Source: Thiolapillus brandeum (GTDB lineage: Bacteria; Pseudomonadota; Gammaproteobacteria; Chromatiales; Chromatiaceae). Taken from it: a stretch of 64,000 nt of DNA. Both the position numbers and the translations under genes were made by a program. Location of the stretch: assembly GCF_000828615.1 (NCBI RefSeq), contig NZ_AP012273.1, positions 1,674,001 through 1,738,000 on the forward strand, given 5' to 3'. Numbering within the stretch: position 1 is the first letter of the stretch; each line of letters starts with the position of its first letter. Positions 20,090-27,892 of this stretch are shown piece by piece. Below the pieces are notes generated by a model, which worked only from the letters and a program-made list of their open reading frames with translations, was not told the origin of the DNA and made no database searches.

Positions 20090-22063
20090 TCAACTGACCT
20101 GAACTTCACGGAACATACCCAGCATGTGATACAGAAGGTGGCAATGGTAAGCCCACCCCCCCTCTGCATCTACGGTTACCCGGTAACTGATACGCGACCC
20201 CGGCTGTACGATCACCGTGTGTTTCCGGGGAATAAAATCATTGTCCCCGGTTTCCAGATCACTCCACATGCCATGCAGGTGCATGGGATGATTCATCATG
20301 GTGTCGTTGACGAAAGTGATACGCAGGCGCTCACCCATTTTCCAGCGCAAAGGCTCCGCATCATTGAACTTGACGCCATTCACGGACCACATGTAGCGCT
20401 CCATGTTGCCGGTGAGATGCAGTTGGATCTCGCGATCCGGTTCCCGTGGGTCATTGGTGCCGTGAAGATTCCTCAGATCCGCATAGGTGAGCACCCGTCG
20501 GCCATTGTTGCGCAGGCCCACGCCAGGATCATCGAGGCGGTAGCGGGGCGCAGCCGCACGCATATCCACCTGCGGGCCGTACTCCGTTGGCGCATGAACT
20601 ACCTTGCCCGAAGAGAAATCAGAAGGATGTACTGGCGTGCTCTTGCCACCCATTGGATGCGGGCCATGATCCATGCCCTTCATGTCCATGCCGCTCATGG
20701 CCATCATGCTGTGGTCCATGCCCTTCATGTCCATGCCACCCATGGCCATTTTGCTGTGGTCCATGCCCTTCATGTCCATGCCACCCATGGCCATCCTGCT
20801 ATGGTCCATGCCCTTCATGTCCATACCACCCATGGCCATTTTGCTGTGATCCATGCCTTTCATATCCATACCGCCCATGCCATGCATGTTATGCCCCATG
20901 GCGCTCATATCCATACCCATATCCGTGTGGGTCAGATTGGGCACGGGATCCATGGGTGGGACAGCCGCCTGCATGCCTGCATCCGGCGTCAGGGTGCCAC
21001 GGGCATACCCTGAACGGTCGATGGACTGTGCAAATATGGTATACGCGCCATCGTCAGGCTCCACGATGACATCATAGGTTTCAGCCACACCAATGCGGAA
21101 TTCATCTACGGACACGGGTTGCACATACTGCCCATCTGCCGCGACCACGGTCATCTTGAGGCCGGGGATACGCACATCGAAGAAGCTCATGGCAGATCCA
21201 TTGATGAAACGCAGGCGCACCTTTTCTCCCTTGCGGAACAGGCCCGTCCAGCCATCCGCTGGTGTCTGGCCATTCATCAGGTAGGTATAGGTGTAACCGG
21301 TAACATCCGCAAGATCCCTCTGACTCATGCGCATCTGCATCCACATCTTGCGCTCCGACCAGGTGCGCGCCAGCCCCTTCTCCTTCAGATCCTTCATCAG
21401 ATCCTTGTGGGTGCGCTCGTTGAAATTGTAATAATGGCTGAGTTTTTTCAGCTTGGCATAGACAACCGTGGGATCCTCATCCGTCCAGTCCGAGAGCATG
21501 ACCACATAGTCCCGGTCATAGGTAAAGGGCTCCGGTTCCATGGGATCAATCACAATCGGGCCATAGAGCCCTGTCTGCTCCTGGAATCCGGAATGACTGT
21601 GGTACCAGTAGGTGCCACTTTGTGCGACCTTGAACTGATAGGTATGTGTGGTTCCAGGTTCAATGCCGTGGAACCCGTTGGAGATGTTGGGAACACCGTC
21701 CTGGCTGCTGGGAAGAATAATGCCATGCCAGTGGATGGAACTGCTTTCGGGAAGATTGTTCTTTACCCGCAGAGTGACGGTATCCCCTTCTTTCCAACGC
21801 AGGATGGGCGCAGGAAGGGATCCGTTCACGGTGGTGCCGATACGGGGAGTACCGGTAAAGTTGACCACTTGCTCACCAATGGTCAAATCATAGTCGGTGC
21901 CACGCAAAGTGGGCATTTTTTGCTGTTGCTCTGCATTGGCCCACAGACTGCGGGATGTCAGCCCCAGACTGGCAGCCATGCCTCCCATGGCCAACCCCTG
22001 AACAAAACGGCGGCGAGATGGAGACATGGCGTCTCCGGGAAAATTGGTTTTCCTGTATTTCAT
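20090..22063 (-). CDS. copA: Copper-resistance multicopper oxidase CopA/PcoA
   Basis: Periplasmic oxidase thought to convert Cu(I) to the less toxic Cu(II). 657 residues. A Tat signal with SRRRFVQGLAMGG lies near residues 16-28. Three cupredoxin domains carry the copper ligands: IHWHGI, YWYHSHSG, HPMHLHGMW and YHCHLLYHMLGMF, so type 1 and trinuclear sites look complete. Between domains 2 and 3 is a Met/His/Asp-rich insert with five tandem copies of a 14-residue unit (GGMDMKGMDHSKMA and variants), likely binding Cu(I). It lies downstream of the CopL-like gene and upstream of copB. The symbol clashes with the ATPase; pcoA avoids confusion. Confidence 0.96.
   Translation of the reverse strand: MKYRKTNFPGDAMSPSRRRFVQGLAMGGMAASLGLTSRSLWANAEQQQKMPTLRGTDYDLTIGEQVVNFTGTPRIGTTVNGSLPAPILRWKEGDTVTLRVKNNLPESSSIHWHGIILPSSQDGVPNISNGFHGIEPGTTHTYQFKVAQSGTYWYHSHSGFQEQTGLYGPIVIDPMEPEPFTYDRDYVVMLSDWTDEDPTVVYAKLKKLSHYYNFNERTHKDLMKDLKEKGLARTWSERKMWMQMRMSQRDLADVTGYTYTYLMNGQTPADGWTGLFRKGEKVRLRFINGSAMSFFDVRIPGLKMTVVAADGQYVQPVSVDEFRIGVAETYDVIVEPDDGAYTIFAQSIDRSGYARGTLTPDAGMQAAVPPMDPVPNLTHTDMGMDMSAMGHNMHGMGGMDMKGMDHSKMAMGGMDMKGMDHSRMAMGGMDMKGMDHSKMAMGGMDMKGMDHSMMAMSGMDMKGMDHGPHPMGGKSTPVHPSDFSSGKVVHAPTEYGPQVDMRAAAPRYRLDDPGVGLRNNGRRVLTYADLRNLHGTNDPREPDREIQLHLTGNMERYMWSVNGVKFNDAEPLRWKMGERLRITFVNDTMMNHPMHLHGMWSDLETGDNDFIPRKHTVIVQPGSRISYRVTVDAEGGWAYHCHLLYHMLGMFREVQVS
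20664..20873 (-). repeat. Five tandem 42-bp repeats in the multicopper oxidase gene
   Basis: Each unit codes for GGMDMKGMDHSxMAM with few changes. The DNA copies are highly similar, which points to recent expansion or ongoing homogenisation. The unit adds five Met, two Asp and one His per copy. The boundaries are approximate to a few bases. Confidence 0.85.
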
Positions 22064-22086
22064 GAAGTCTCATTCCTCTGCATTCC

Positions 22087-22103
22087 GTGACGCATGGCGT
22101 CAC
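22087..22103. promoter_or_regulatory. Palindrome upstream of the multicopper oxidase
   Basis: GTGACGC-ATG-GCGTCAC is a perfect 7-bp dyad, 24 bp upstream of the oxidase start and 60 bp after the CopL-like gene. It may be an operator for internal copper-responsive control or an RNA stem. No regulator is assigned. Confidence 0.4.
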
Positions 22104-22161
22104 CGAAGAAACACTTGTGTATTGATTTCAGACAAACTCCGAACGGAGCTATAGCGGGGAA

Positions 22162-22539
22162 TCAGACTTGCGGAGGACGATACAGGCTGGTACTGGTTGA
22201 AGCGGGATTGCCAGGTAGCTGTGTACCAGGAACATCCTCAGACTCGGGAGGCTGGAACACAAATGACCCTGGCAAAAAAGCCATCACTACGCAGGAGGCG
22301 CATTGATGGATATTGCAGGAGTTACCCGTACAACAACGGGTTTCCTCGGTGCAATCCGTGCAGTCAGTGGCAGCATCCATCATGGACATCTGTGTATGTT
22401 CCATTGCTGCTGGCATGGTTTGAGCCGTCTGCTGACTGGCATGCATGGACATTTCCGACGCAAACAGCCCCTGCAGCGGCACCAGAGCCAGCATCAGGGA
22501 CAGAATCAGAACAACGAGTTTTCGGGGAAAACCATGCAT
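22162..22539 (-). CDS. Cys/Met-rich exported small protein, CopL-like
   Basis: 125 residues from the ATG at 22539. A signal peptide (LVVLILSLMLALVPLQGLFAS) ends near residue 28. A Met/His-rich stretch (SEMSMHASQ, AMEHTQMSMMD) follows, then a Cys cluster with Cys60, 63, 69, 70, 75, 80 and 83. The pattern recalls CopL/DUF2946-type proteins that precede copA in Xanthomonas and pseudomonads, but similarity is only in composition and position. As first gene of the operon it probably binds copper and may act in regulation. The ATG coincides with the predicted transcription start, so the mRNA may be leaderless. Confidence 0.65.
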   Translation of the reverse strand: MHGFPRKLVVLILSLMLALVPLQGLFASEMSMHASQQTAQTMPAAMEHTQMSMMDAATDCTDCTEETRCCTGNSCNIHQCASCVVMAFLPGSFVFQPPESEDVPGTQLPGNPASTSTSLYRPPQV

Positions 22540-22546
22540 GGAATAA

Positions 22547-22575
22547 ATGATAATGAATTTCATTTCCACGGTCAA
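22547..22575 (-). promoter_or_regulatory. Copper operon promoter overlapped by a Fur-box-like palindrome
   Basis: On the minus strand TTGACC (22570-22575), 17 bp, TATCAT (22547-22552). The predicted start falls next to the ATG at 22539. Plus-strand bases 22549-22567 agree with the 19-bp Fur consensus at 14 positions by my count. That site covers the -10 and the spacer, so a bound repressor would block transcription. Confidence 0.5.
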
Positions 22576-22599
22576 CAGCCCCTTGGCAACAATACTCCC

Positions 22600-23979
22600 T
22601 CAGGCTCTTTTAACCGGGGCAGCGGCCTCACCCAAGGCATGTTTTTTTATGAGGCGGTACACATGCCGTTCACTGATACCCATGATCTGTGCGACGGTAG
22701 CTCGATGTCCGGCATGTTTTTTCAATAACATCTTCAGGTAACTGGCCTCCAGCTCTTCAAGAGTGGGTGAGGCCCCGCCAGGCAAATCCAGTTGCAGCCC
22801 GGTTTCCTGTTGGCAGGCGCCAAATGTAAGGTGTTGGCTTCGGATCATCTTGTTCCTGCGCGAAAGGATAATCGCCCGTTCAACCACGTTTTTCAGCTCA
22901 CGCACATTGCCTGGCCAGTCATAGGCAATAAGCTTGCGCATCGCTTCCTTGGTAACGGTTTTTTTCACGCGCATGGAGAAGTTGTGATTTCTGATGAAAT
23001 GCTCTACCAACCAGGGTATATCCTCCCGGCGTTCCCGTAGCGGTGGTGCGTAAATGCTGAAGGCTTCCAGACGGTAGTAGAGGTCAGCGCGAAACTCACC
23101 ACTTTCGGACATCTTTTTCAGGTTTCGGTTGGTGGCCGCAACGATGCGCACATCAGAGTTCAGATCACGAGTACCGCCCACACGCCGGAACTTTCCGGTC
23201 TCCAGTACCCGCAACAGCTTGGCCTGTATGGGAGGGGGTATTTCACCAATTTCATCAAGAAACAATGTGCCCCCTGCCGCTCCTTCAATCAACCCCTTCT
23301 TTTTCCTGTCTGCCCCCGTGAAGGCCCCTTTTTCATGGCCAAACAGCTCGGATTCAAACAGGCTTTCCTGCAGGGTGCAGCAATCCACGGCCACAAAGTT
23401 TCGTTGCCTGCGCTGACTCTGGTCATGAATGGCACGTGCCACCAGTTCTTTGCCCGCACCACTTTCACCAAGCACCAGTACCGTGAGATCAGTATCTGCC
23501 ACAGCATCAATCAGCTCCTTTACCTGGTTGAGCGCATCACTCTGACCAATCATGTATGAGTGGGAGCCGGTTTGTGCCGCCAGGCGGGACTTGCAAAACT
23601 GATGGTCGTTGCGCAAAGCTTCCGTATCCAGCACCCTCTCAACCGTGAGGGAAAGTTCTTCCGGACTCACCGGTTTGGTCAGGTAATCTGCCGCCCCGGC
23701 ACGAATCGCCTCAACCGCATTCTTGACCGTGCCATAAGCCGTCAACACGATCACCGGGTGAGATTCGCCCAGACCCTGAAGTTCATCGATACAGTCGCCA
23801 TCAGGAAGACGCATATCGGAAATAATCAAGTCGGGCTCGTTCTTGTGCAACCAGACATGTGCTGATGCCAAATCTTCTACACCATGCCCCTGGTGTCCCA
23901 TGTATTCCAGTTGGCGCACAATCATGCGATTGAGCACTCGATCATCCTCGATCACCAGAATGTTGGCTTTCAATGCCAT
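22600..23979 (-). CDS. Sigma-54-dependent NtrC-family response regulator
   Basis: 459 residues. A receiver domain (1-120) has phospho-acceptor Asp55 in IISDMRLPDG. The AAA+ domain (about 140-375) has Walker A GESGAGKE (171-178), the sigma-54 contact loop GAFTGA (218-223) and Walker B LFLDEIGE. A Fis-type helix-turn-helix ends the protein (VAQIMGISERHVYRLIKKH). All parts needed to activate sigma-54 polymerase are intact. Its ATG overlaps the kinase stop by 10 nt, so the pair is co-translated. Two sigma-54 promoters with a shared upstream palindrome lie within 3.5 kb, across the divergent region, and are the obvious targets. Confidence 0.95.
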   Translation of the reverse strand: MALKANILVIEDDRVLNRMIVRQLEYMGHQGHGVEDLASAHVWLHKNEPDLIISDMRLPDGDCIDELQGLGESHPVIVLTAYGTVKNAVEAIRAGAADYLTKPVSPEELSLTVERVLDTEALRNDHQFCKSRLAAQTGSHSYMIGQSDALNQVKELIDAVADTDLTVLVLGESGAGKELVARAIHDQSQRRQRNFVAVDCCTLQESLFESELFGHEKGAFTGADRKKKGLIEGAAGGTLFLDEIGEIPPPIQAKLLRVLETGKFRRVGGTRDLNSDVRIVAATNRNLKKMSESGEFRADLYYRLEAFSIYAPPLRERREDIPWLVEHFIRNHNFSMRVKKTVTKEAMRKLIAYDWPGNVRELKNVVERAIILSRRNKMIRSQHLTFGACQQETGLQLDLPGGASPTLEELEASYLKMLLKKHAGHRATVAQIMGISERHVYRLIKKHALGEAAAPVKRA

Positions 23980-25826
23980 GCACTGTCCTCCGTAGCTTCG
24001 GGCAGGCTGACCAGAAAACTGCTCCCCTGCCCCACCCGGCTGGTCACACTCAGGGTTCCACCATAGGCTTTCACGATAGTCTTGGAAATAGACAGCCCAA
24101 GACCGGTACCATGAACACCATCTGCACGCCGACTGAAAAACGGCATGAAGATATAGGGCAGTTCATCTTCCGCAATGCCTACTCCCGTATCACTGATACG
24201 CACCAGCACCTGGCCGTCCAGGCACTCCACATGTACTTGCAACTCACCACCTTCCGGCATGGCATGGAAGGCATTCTGCACGAGATTGAGCATCAACATG
24301 CGTATTTCACTGCTGCTGGAAATAACCCGGACATGTTTCCCGGAATAGTGTTTGTGTATGCTGATTCCAGCCTGTTCCGCATCCCAACGCAACAGGCTGA
24401 GAGTGTCCGTCAACACTTCCTGTATATCCACCAGTTCCTCTTTTTCCAAGGGAGTGGCGCTGAGGCGCAACAACTTGTCCGTGATATGAATGCATTGATC
24501 CATCTCCTCCTCCACGATAGCAAGATCATCAGCGACATCAGAGGCATGACTGCTGTCCCGCTGCATGTTGAGCATGAGTGAATGCAATGCCAGCTTCATG
24601 GAGCTCAGGGGATTGTAGATTTCATGAGCCACCCCGGCGGCCAGCCTTCCCAACTCTGACAGCCGCTGTTCATGAGTAAAGCGTACTTCCTTGCTGAGGT
24701 CGCGAATGGATTCCACTACCAGCGTTTCTTCCCCGTCCTCTCTGGGTATGGTCATTGGAGCAGCATAGACTTCCACATCCAGGGAATCACCACCTTCGCA
24801 AACATGATGATGAATTACCTTCATGGGTTCCCCGGTGCGCTGTATTTCCTCCACGGGACAGGCATAGAGTTCAGAAGGACAAGGGGAATCCAGCCCGTGA
24901 GAAGCCGCGTAGCACTTACCACCCACCCGGGCGTCAGCACCACAACCTGCCTGTTCCAAAAACGTCCTGTTGACTAACAGCATGTTGTAATCCGCATCGA
25001 TAATACGCACGCCATCAGGAATGGCATCAATCATGGCCTGGAGAAACGCTTTGCTTTCATCCAGTTTGCGGGTATGTCTCTGAAGATTGTCGGCCATCTG
25101 ATTGAAAGTCTGCCCCAAACGAGCCAACTCATCATTCCCCGCAGCATCTACCCTGGCATCCAGCTCGCCTCTGGAAAGTGCCTGGCTGGTGCGGCTCAAA
25201 GAGGCAACAGGCTTGAGAATAAACCGCCGAATGAACCACCAACCACCAACGAGATTGACTATGACGATCAACGAGCCGGCTCCCATGAGCATTAAAGTGG
25301 TATTCCTCGCCTGCTGCCGGATGGATGTCGCATCATAGTCCACCAGCAGGATACCGTTGACGGGATGTTCCCTCATAGGCCCATGACACTGTTGGCAGGG
25401 CGCTTTGTTGTGGACAGGGTTTACACTGCGCAACACTTCACGTCCATGTACATCCCGGGTAAACAGGGTATGGGCTTTTTCACCGGTGACCATTGCAATG
25501 GGAAGCTTACGGCCTTCATCTTCCACCCGGCTGGCAAAACGCACTTCACCTTTGGGATTGACAATCATCACGGATGAAATATTGGGCTGCTTGCCCAGGT
25601 GACGAACGATATAGATCAGACCCGCCAGATCACGTTTCAACATGGCATTCTCCAGAGATGACTGGAGCAGATTGTTGACCTCACGAACCGCCTGGGCACG
25701 TTCCTGTTTCAGCTCTTCCTGATAGAAAGTCAGAAATAGCAGCATGAATACCACAGAACTCATCAGGAAACCCGCGATAGTGGCCACGGTGAATTTGTGA
25801 TTCAAGCTGTTTCCAAACCACGTCAT
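23970..25826 (-). CDS. Membrane histidine kinase with periplasmic c-type heme motif
   Basis: 618 residues. Helices at about 13-34 and 177-198 bracket a periplasmic sensor domain that contains CQQCH (Cys144, Cys147, His148), a c-type heme site in the context PVHNKAPCQQCHGPM. A HAMP domain (about 199-252) and a PAS domain (about 258-375) follow; the PAS domain carries a Cys cluster (Cys295, 305, 316, 323, 343). The HisKA domain has AAGVAHEIYNPLS (His401) and the ATPase domain NAFHAMPEGG, DTGVGI and GTGLGL. The Cys pair suggests sensing of redox state, a gas ligand or a respiratory substrate. It is encoded with the NtrC-type regulator downstream; GGAG precedes the ATG. Confidence 0.93.
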   Translation of the reverse strand: MTWFGNSLNHKFTVATIAGFLMSSVVFMLLFLTFYQEELKQERAQAVREVNNLLQSSLENAMLKRDLAGLIYIVRHLGKQPNISSVMIVNPKGEVRFASRVEDEGRKLPIAMVTGEKAHTLFTRDVHGREVLRSVNPVHNKAPCQQCHGPMREHPVNGILLVDYDATSIRQQARNTTLMLMGAGSLIVIVNLVGGWWFIRRFILKPVASLSRTSQALSRGELDARVDAAGNDELARLGQTFNQMADNLQRHTRKLDESKAFLQAMIDAIPDGVRIIDADYNMLLVNRTFLEQAGCGADARVGGKCYAASHGLDSPCPSELYACPVEEIQRTGEPMKVIHHHVCEGGDSLDVEVYAAPMTIPREDGEETLVVESIRDLSKEVRFTHEQRLSELGRLAAGVAHEIYNPLSSMKLALHSLMLNMQRDSSHASDVADDLAIVEEEMDQCIHITDKLLRLSATPLEKEELVDIQEVLTDTLSLLRWDAEQAGISIHKHYSGKHVRVISSSSEIRMLMLNLVQNAFHAMPEGGELQVHVECLDGQVLVRISDTGVGIAEDELPYIFMPFFSRRADGVHGTGLGLSISKTIVKAYGGTLSVTSRVGQGSSFLVSLPEATEDSAWH

Positions 25827-25873
25827 TTCTTACTCCGGCAGCCGGGCATATCGTTATTCTACGCCTGACAAAG

Positions 25874-25896
25874 AATATGTCTCTGACATATTGTCA
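25874..25896. promoter_or_regulatory. Upstream activator site 1 (TGACA-N3-TGTCA)
   Basis: Two overlapping dyads: AATATGTC-TCT-GACATATT (25874-25892) and TGACA-TAT-TGTCA (25884-25896). The second recurs at 27216 and 27351. Its centre is about 120 bp before the predicted sigma-54 start near 26012, a normal enhancer distance. It also lies about 60 bp upstream of the divergent kinase gene. Confidence 0.65.
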
Positions 25897-25985
25897 TGTC
25901 ACGAACCCCCTATGGTGACCAACAGGCGTTTCACTGCGGCAGTGACTGCCCGTGACTAGGGCAGATTTCACAACTATTCCAGTAT

Positions 25986-26001
25986 TGGCTCAACTTTTGC
26001 T
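25986..26001 (+). promoter_or_regulatory. Sigma-54 promoter 1
   Basis: TGGCTCAACTTTTGCT has GG (25987-25988) and GC (25999-26000) at the required 10-base separation and fits the -24/-12 consensus with changes only at less conserved positions. Transcription would start near 26012, about 50 nt before the secreted-protein gene. Confidence 0.75.
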
Positions 26002-26060
26002 TGGTATCACTGGATCGCTCTGCGCATCAGATCTCTCTATCATTACACGGGGAATACAAG

Positions 26061-26843
26061 ATGATTCACACCAGCAATGCGTCTGCAGTAAAAAAACTGG
26101 CTATGGGGATTTTCCTTCTGCTGGGAAGCTCAGCACACGCCGCATCCGTTGCCGAACTGGAACAATCACTGAAGCCGGCAACAGGAACCGGGGCGGAAGC
26201 AAATCCTCCACTTCCATCTCCTTCCAGTCATTCGCTCATCAAGGCTTTGGAGGATGCTGGATGGAATGCCTCACGAACCGTCACTGGTGACATACTACTC
26301 AGGCCTCACAGTGCTTCAGAAAACAATACTCCCCCTCCGCCGTCCCAGAGAAATCGTTGGCAGCAATTGAGACAGCAACTGGAAAAAACCGGGTGGCGCA
26401 CTTCAGAAGATGCCGATGGTTCCTTGGTGCTTCACCCCCCCAGGCGCCAGTCCACTGCGGAGAAACCGAGCCAACCCAGGGAAACCGGGCCATTGGCCGG
26501 AATGAGAGATCAACTGGAAGCGGCGGGCTGGACAATAGAAGAAACGGCAGACAACAGCATTCTTCTCTATCCTCCCGGGAAACATGAGGCCAGCACCATC
26601 CCCCACTGCCCAGGCGTATTGACCCGTTACCAACCGATTCTGCCAGTGGATTCCTGGAAAAAGGCTCACGATGTTGCGCAAAGCTGGCTGGAGGAACAGT
26701 CCGGAATGGAGGCGAGTGTAGGCCGTATCCGTCGAATACTGGGTGTGCATATCATCAGCATTGTCTCCGCCAAGCGGCCATATCGCCTCTTGCACCAGAT
26801 TGCAGTCCGCAACAGCGATGGTGCGGTTATCGTTCTGAATTGA
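26061..26843 (+). CDS. Secreted protein with three internal repeats, unknown function
   Basis: 260 residues; I do not recognise the family. A signal peptide ends at SAHAAS (about residue 28). Three repeats of about 25-28 residues follow, centred on the pattern L..LE.AGW...E..DGSILL.P: SLIKALEDAGWNASR with ILLRP, QLRQQLEKTGWRTSE with LVLHP, and GMRDQLEAAGWTIEE with ILLYP. They are separated by Pro/Gln/Ser-rich linkers. A non-repeated C-terminal domain of about 80 residues (PGVLTRYQPILPVDSW to GAVIVLN) has alternating helix and strand character. The ATG at 26061 follows GGGGAATA. It is expressed from sigma-54 promoter 1 and is probably a periplasmic partner of the same regulon. Confidence 0.75.
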   Translation: MIHTSNASAVKKLAMGIFLLLGSSAHAASVAELEQSLKPATGTGAEANPPLPSPSSHSLIKALEDAGWNASRTVTGDILLRPHSASENNTPPPPSQRNRWQQLRQQLEKTGWRTSEDADGSLVLHPPRRQSTAEKPSQPRETGPLAGMRDQLEAAGWTIEETADNSILLYPPGKHEASTIPHCPGVLTRYQPILPVDSWKKAHDVAQSWLEEQSGMEASVGRIRRILGVHIISIVSAKRPYRLLHQIAVRNSDGAVIVLN

Positions 26844-27029
26844 CGGAACAGTGTCTGCTGTCCCCAATCCCCCGGGAAACTCTGGCCAAACAACCATTGA
26901 AGAACGCCGTTCCTGGCAGCTTGATCATAACGGCGCCTCCAATACTTCTGTTGAACCGGAGTCGTCCCGGAAAGTGTTCGAGAACAAGGCACAGAACACT
27001 ATGCGCTGAATTCCTGGCGCCTCTCCCTA

Positions 27030-27149
27030 ACAAGGATGTTGAAAAAGCCCTTCCATGGGCTTTTTCAACTCGGAAAGACAAAAATGCGATTTTGTCTTTC
27101 CTCCATTTTCAATGACTTACAGTCACTGAAAATGGCCGCACATCCTTGT
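27030..27149. mobile_element. MITE-like element with terminal inverted repeats and three hairpins
   Basis: Ends are ACAAGGATGT (27030-27039) and ACATCCTTGT (27140-27149), exact inverted copies. Inside are three perfect or near-perfect stems: a 13-bp stem around TTCCAT (27038-27069), a 12-bp stem around ATGCGA (27072-27101) and a composite stem CCATTTTCA/TGAAAATGG enclosing TGACT/AGTCA (27103-27135). It codes for nothing convincing. The first stem could also terminate the upstream gene. Only one copy is in the window. Confidence 0.55.
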
Positions 27150-27215
27150 GCGACATTCAGGCTGCCGAAAAACGGTGTTTTTCAGTTGCTGCTAACCCCG
27201 TGAATGTCCGTCAAA

Positions 27216-27228
27216 TGACAATATGTCA
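27216..27228. promoter_or_regulatory. Upstream activator site 2 (TGACA-N3-TGTCA)
   Basis: TGACAATATGTCA is the exact reverse complement of site 1, including the spacer. Its centre is about 255 bp before the predicted start of sigma-54 promoter 2. Confidence 0.6.
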
Positions 27229-27350
27229 GTGGCGCAAGACCCGGTAAGTCCGAACTTACAACTTGTTGATTTTTCGGGGATCAACTGCGCCTCTCTCCTG
27301 CAAACCAGCAAGGTTGTAGCAACAAATCCCTCTTTACAGGCAGTTTGATA

Positions 27351-27363
27351 TGACAGTTTGTCA
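27351..27363. promoter_or_regulatory. Upstream activator site 3 (TGACA-N3-TGTCA)
   Basis: TGACAGTTTGTCA has its centre about 120 bp before the predicted start of promoter 2, the same distance as site 1 from promoter 1. A half site (TGTCA) follows at 27380. Confidence 0.65.
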
Positions 27364-27450
27364 GGCTTTTCCCCGGCCTGTCATTCATCAAACATCGACT
27401 ACCCCTTGGATATCCCGTGATTTCATGGACTTACAGTTAAGTTTTGAACA

Positions 27451-27466
27451 TGGCACAAGGATTGCT
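27451..27466 (+). promoter_or_regulatory. Sigma-54 promoter 2
   Basis: TGGCACAAGGATTGCT is an almost perfect -24/-12 element, with GG and GC separated by 10 bases. Transcription would start near 27477 and run into the operon that begins at 27509. No terminator-like stem with a T tract is seen until past 34958. Confidence 0.88.
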
Positions 27467-27508
27467 ACATAGCAGGTGAATTCCCATTTTCATACAGGAT
27501 CTTGCCCG

Positions 27509-27802
27509 ATGAAAAGTGCTTACCTTGCTTGTCTTGCAATCATACTTTCCACTCCCCTTTCATCCTATGCTGACAAATCCTATCCAGTTGCAGGAACCCA
27601 ACCCGATGCCCGGCCCGCAGGTGCACCTGTCATCGAATGGGTGAGACACGATCAGGCCTGGTTCAAGCACGCTCTGACCGGCATCCAGCCGCCTTTCCCC
27701 CGCAGCCTGTATTTTCTGGACAACCAGGGCAACTGGTACACCCCATTCAATCATCCTGGATTGACAGGCCCCTACGATATACGGGAATGGCATCAGAAAT
27801 AG
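27509..27802 (+). CDS. Small exported protein, unknown function
   Basis: 97 residues with a clear signal peptide (MKSAYLACLAIILSTPLSSYA, cleavage before DKS). The mature part of about 76 residues is rich in Pro, Trp, Tyr and Phe, with WVRHDQAWFKHAL and FLDNQGNWYTPFNHPG. No Cys or heme motif is present. The ATG at 27509 was chosen over an upstream in-frame start, because that one would include the predicted transcription start. It is the first gene after sigma-54 promoter 2 and so presumably part of the inducible redox system. No family is recognised. Confidence 0.7.
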   Translation: MKSAYLACLAIILSTPLSSYADKSYPVAGTQPDARPAGAPVIEWVRHDQAWFKHALTGIQPPFPRSLYFLDNQGNWYTPFNHPGLTGPYDIREWHQK

Positions 27803-27892
27803 CTATCACTTTCAGCCTGAACATTGTTGTTCACCGCTGGAATACACATCACGAGCATAACGCTCAGTATTACCCCAATCAGGAGGAACACC

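Noticed and set aside
20126-21069. His- and Cys/Pro-rich plus-strand frames opposite the multicopper oxidase
   Set aside because: Shadows of the Met/His-rich repeat in antisense; no ribosome site or family match.
26840-27115. Plus-strand frame of 91 codons after the repeat-bearing secreted protein
   Set aside because: It starts with TTG inside the stop of the upstream gene and reads through the hairpins of the MITE-like element; product looks random.
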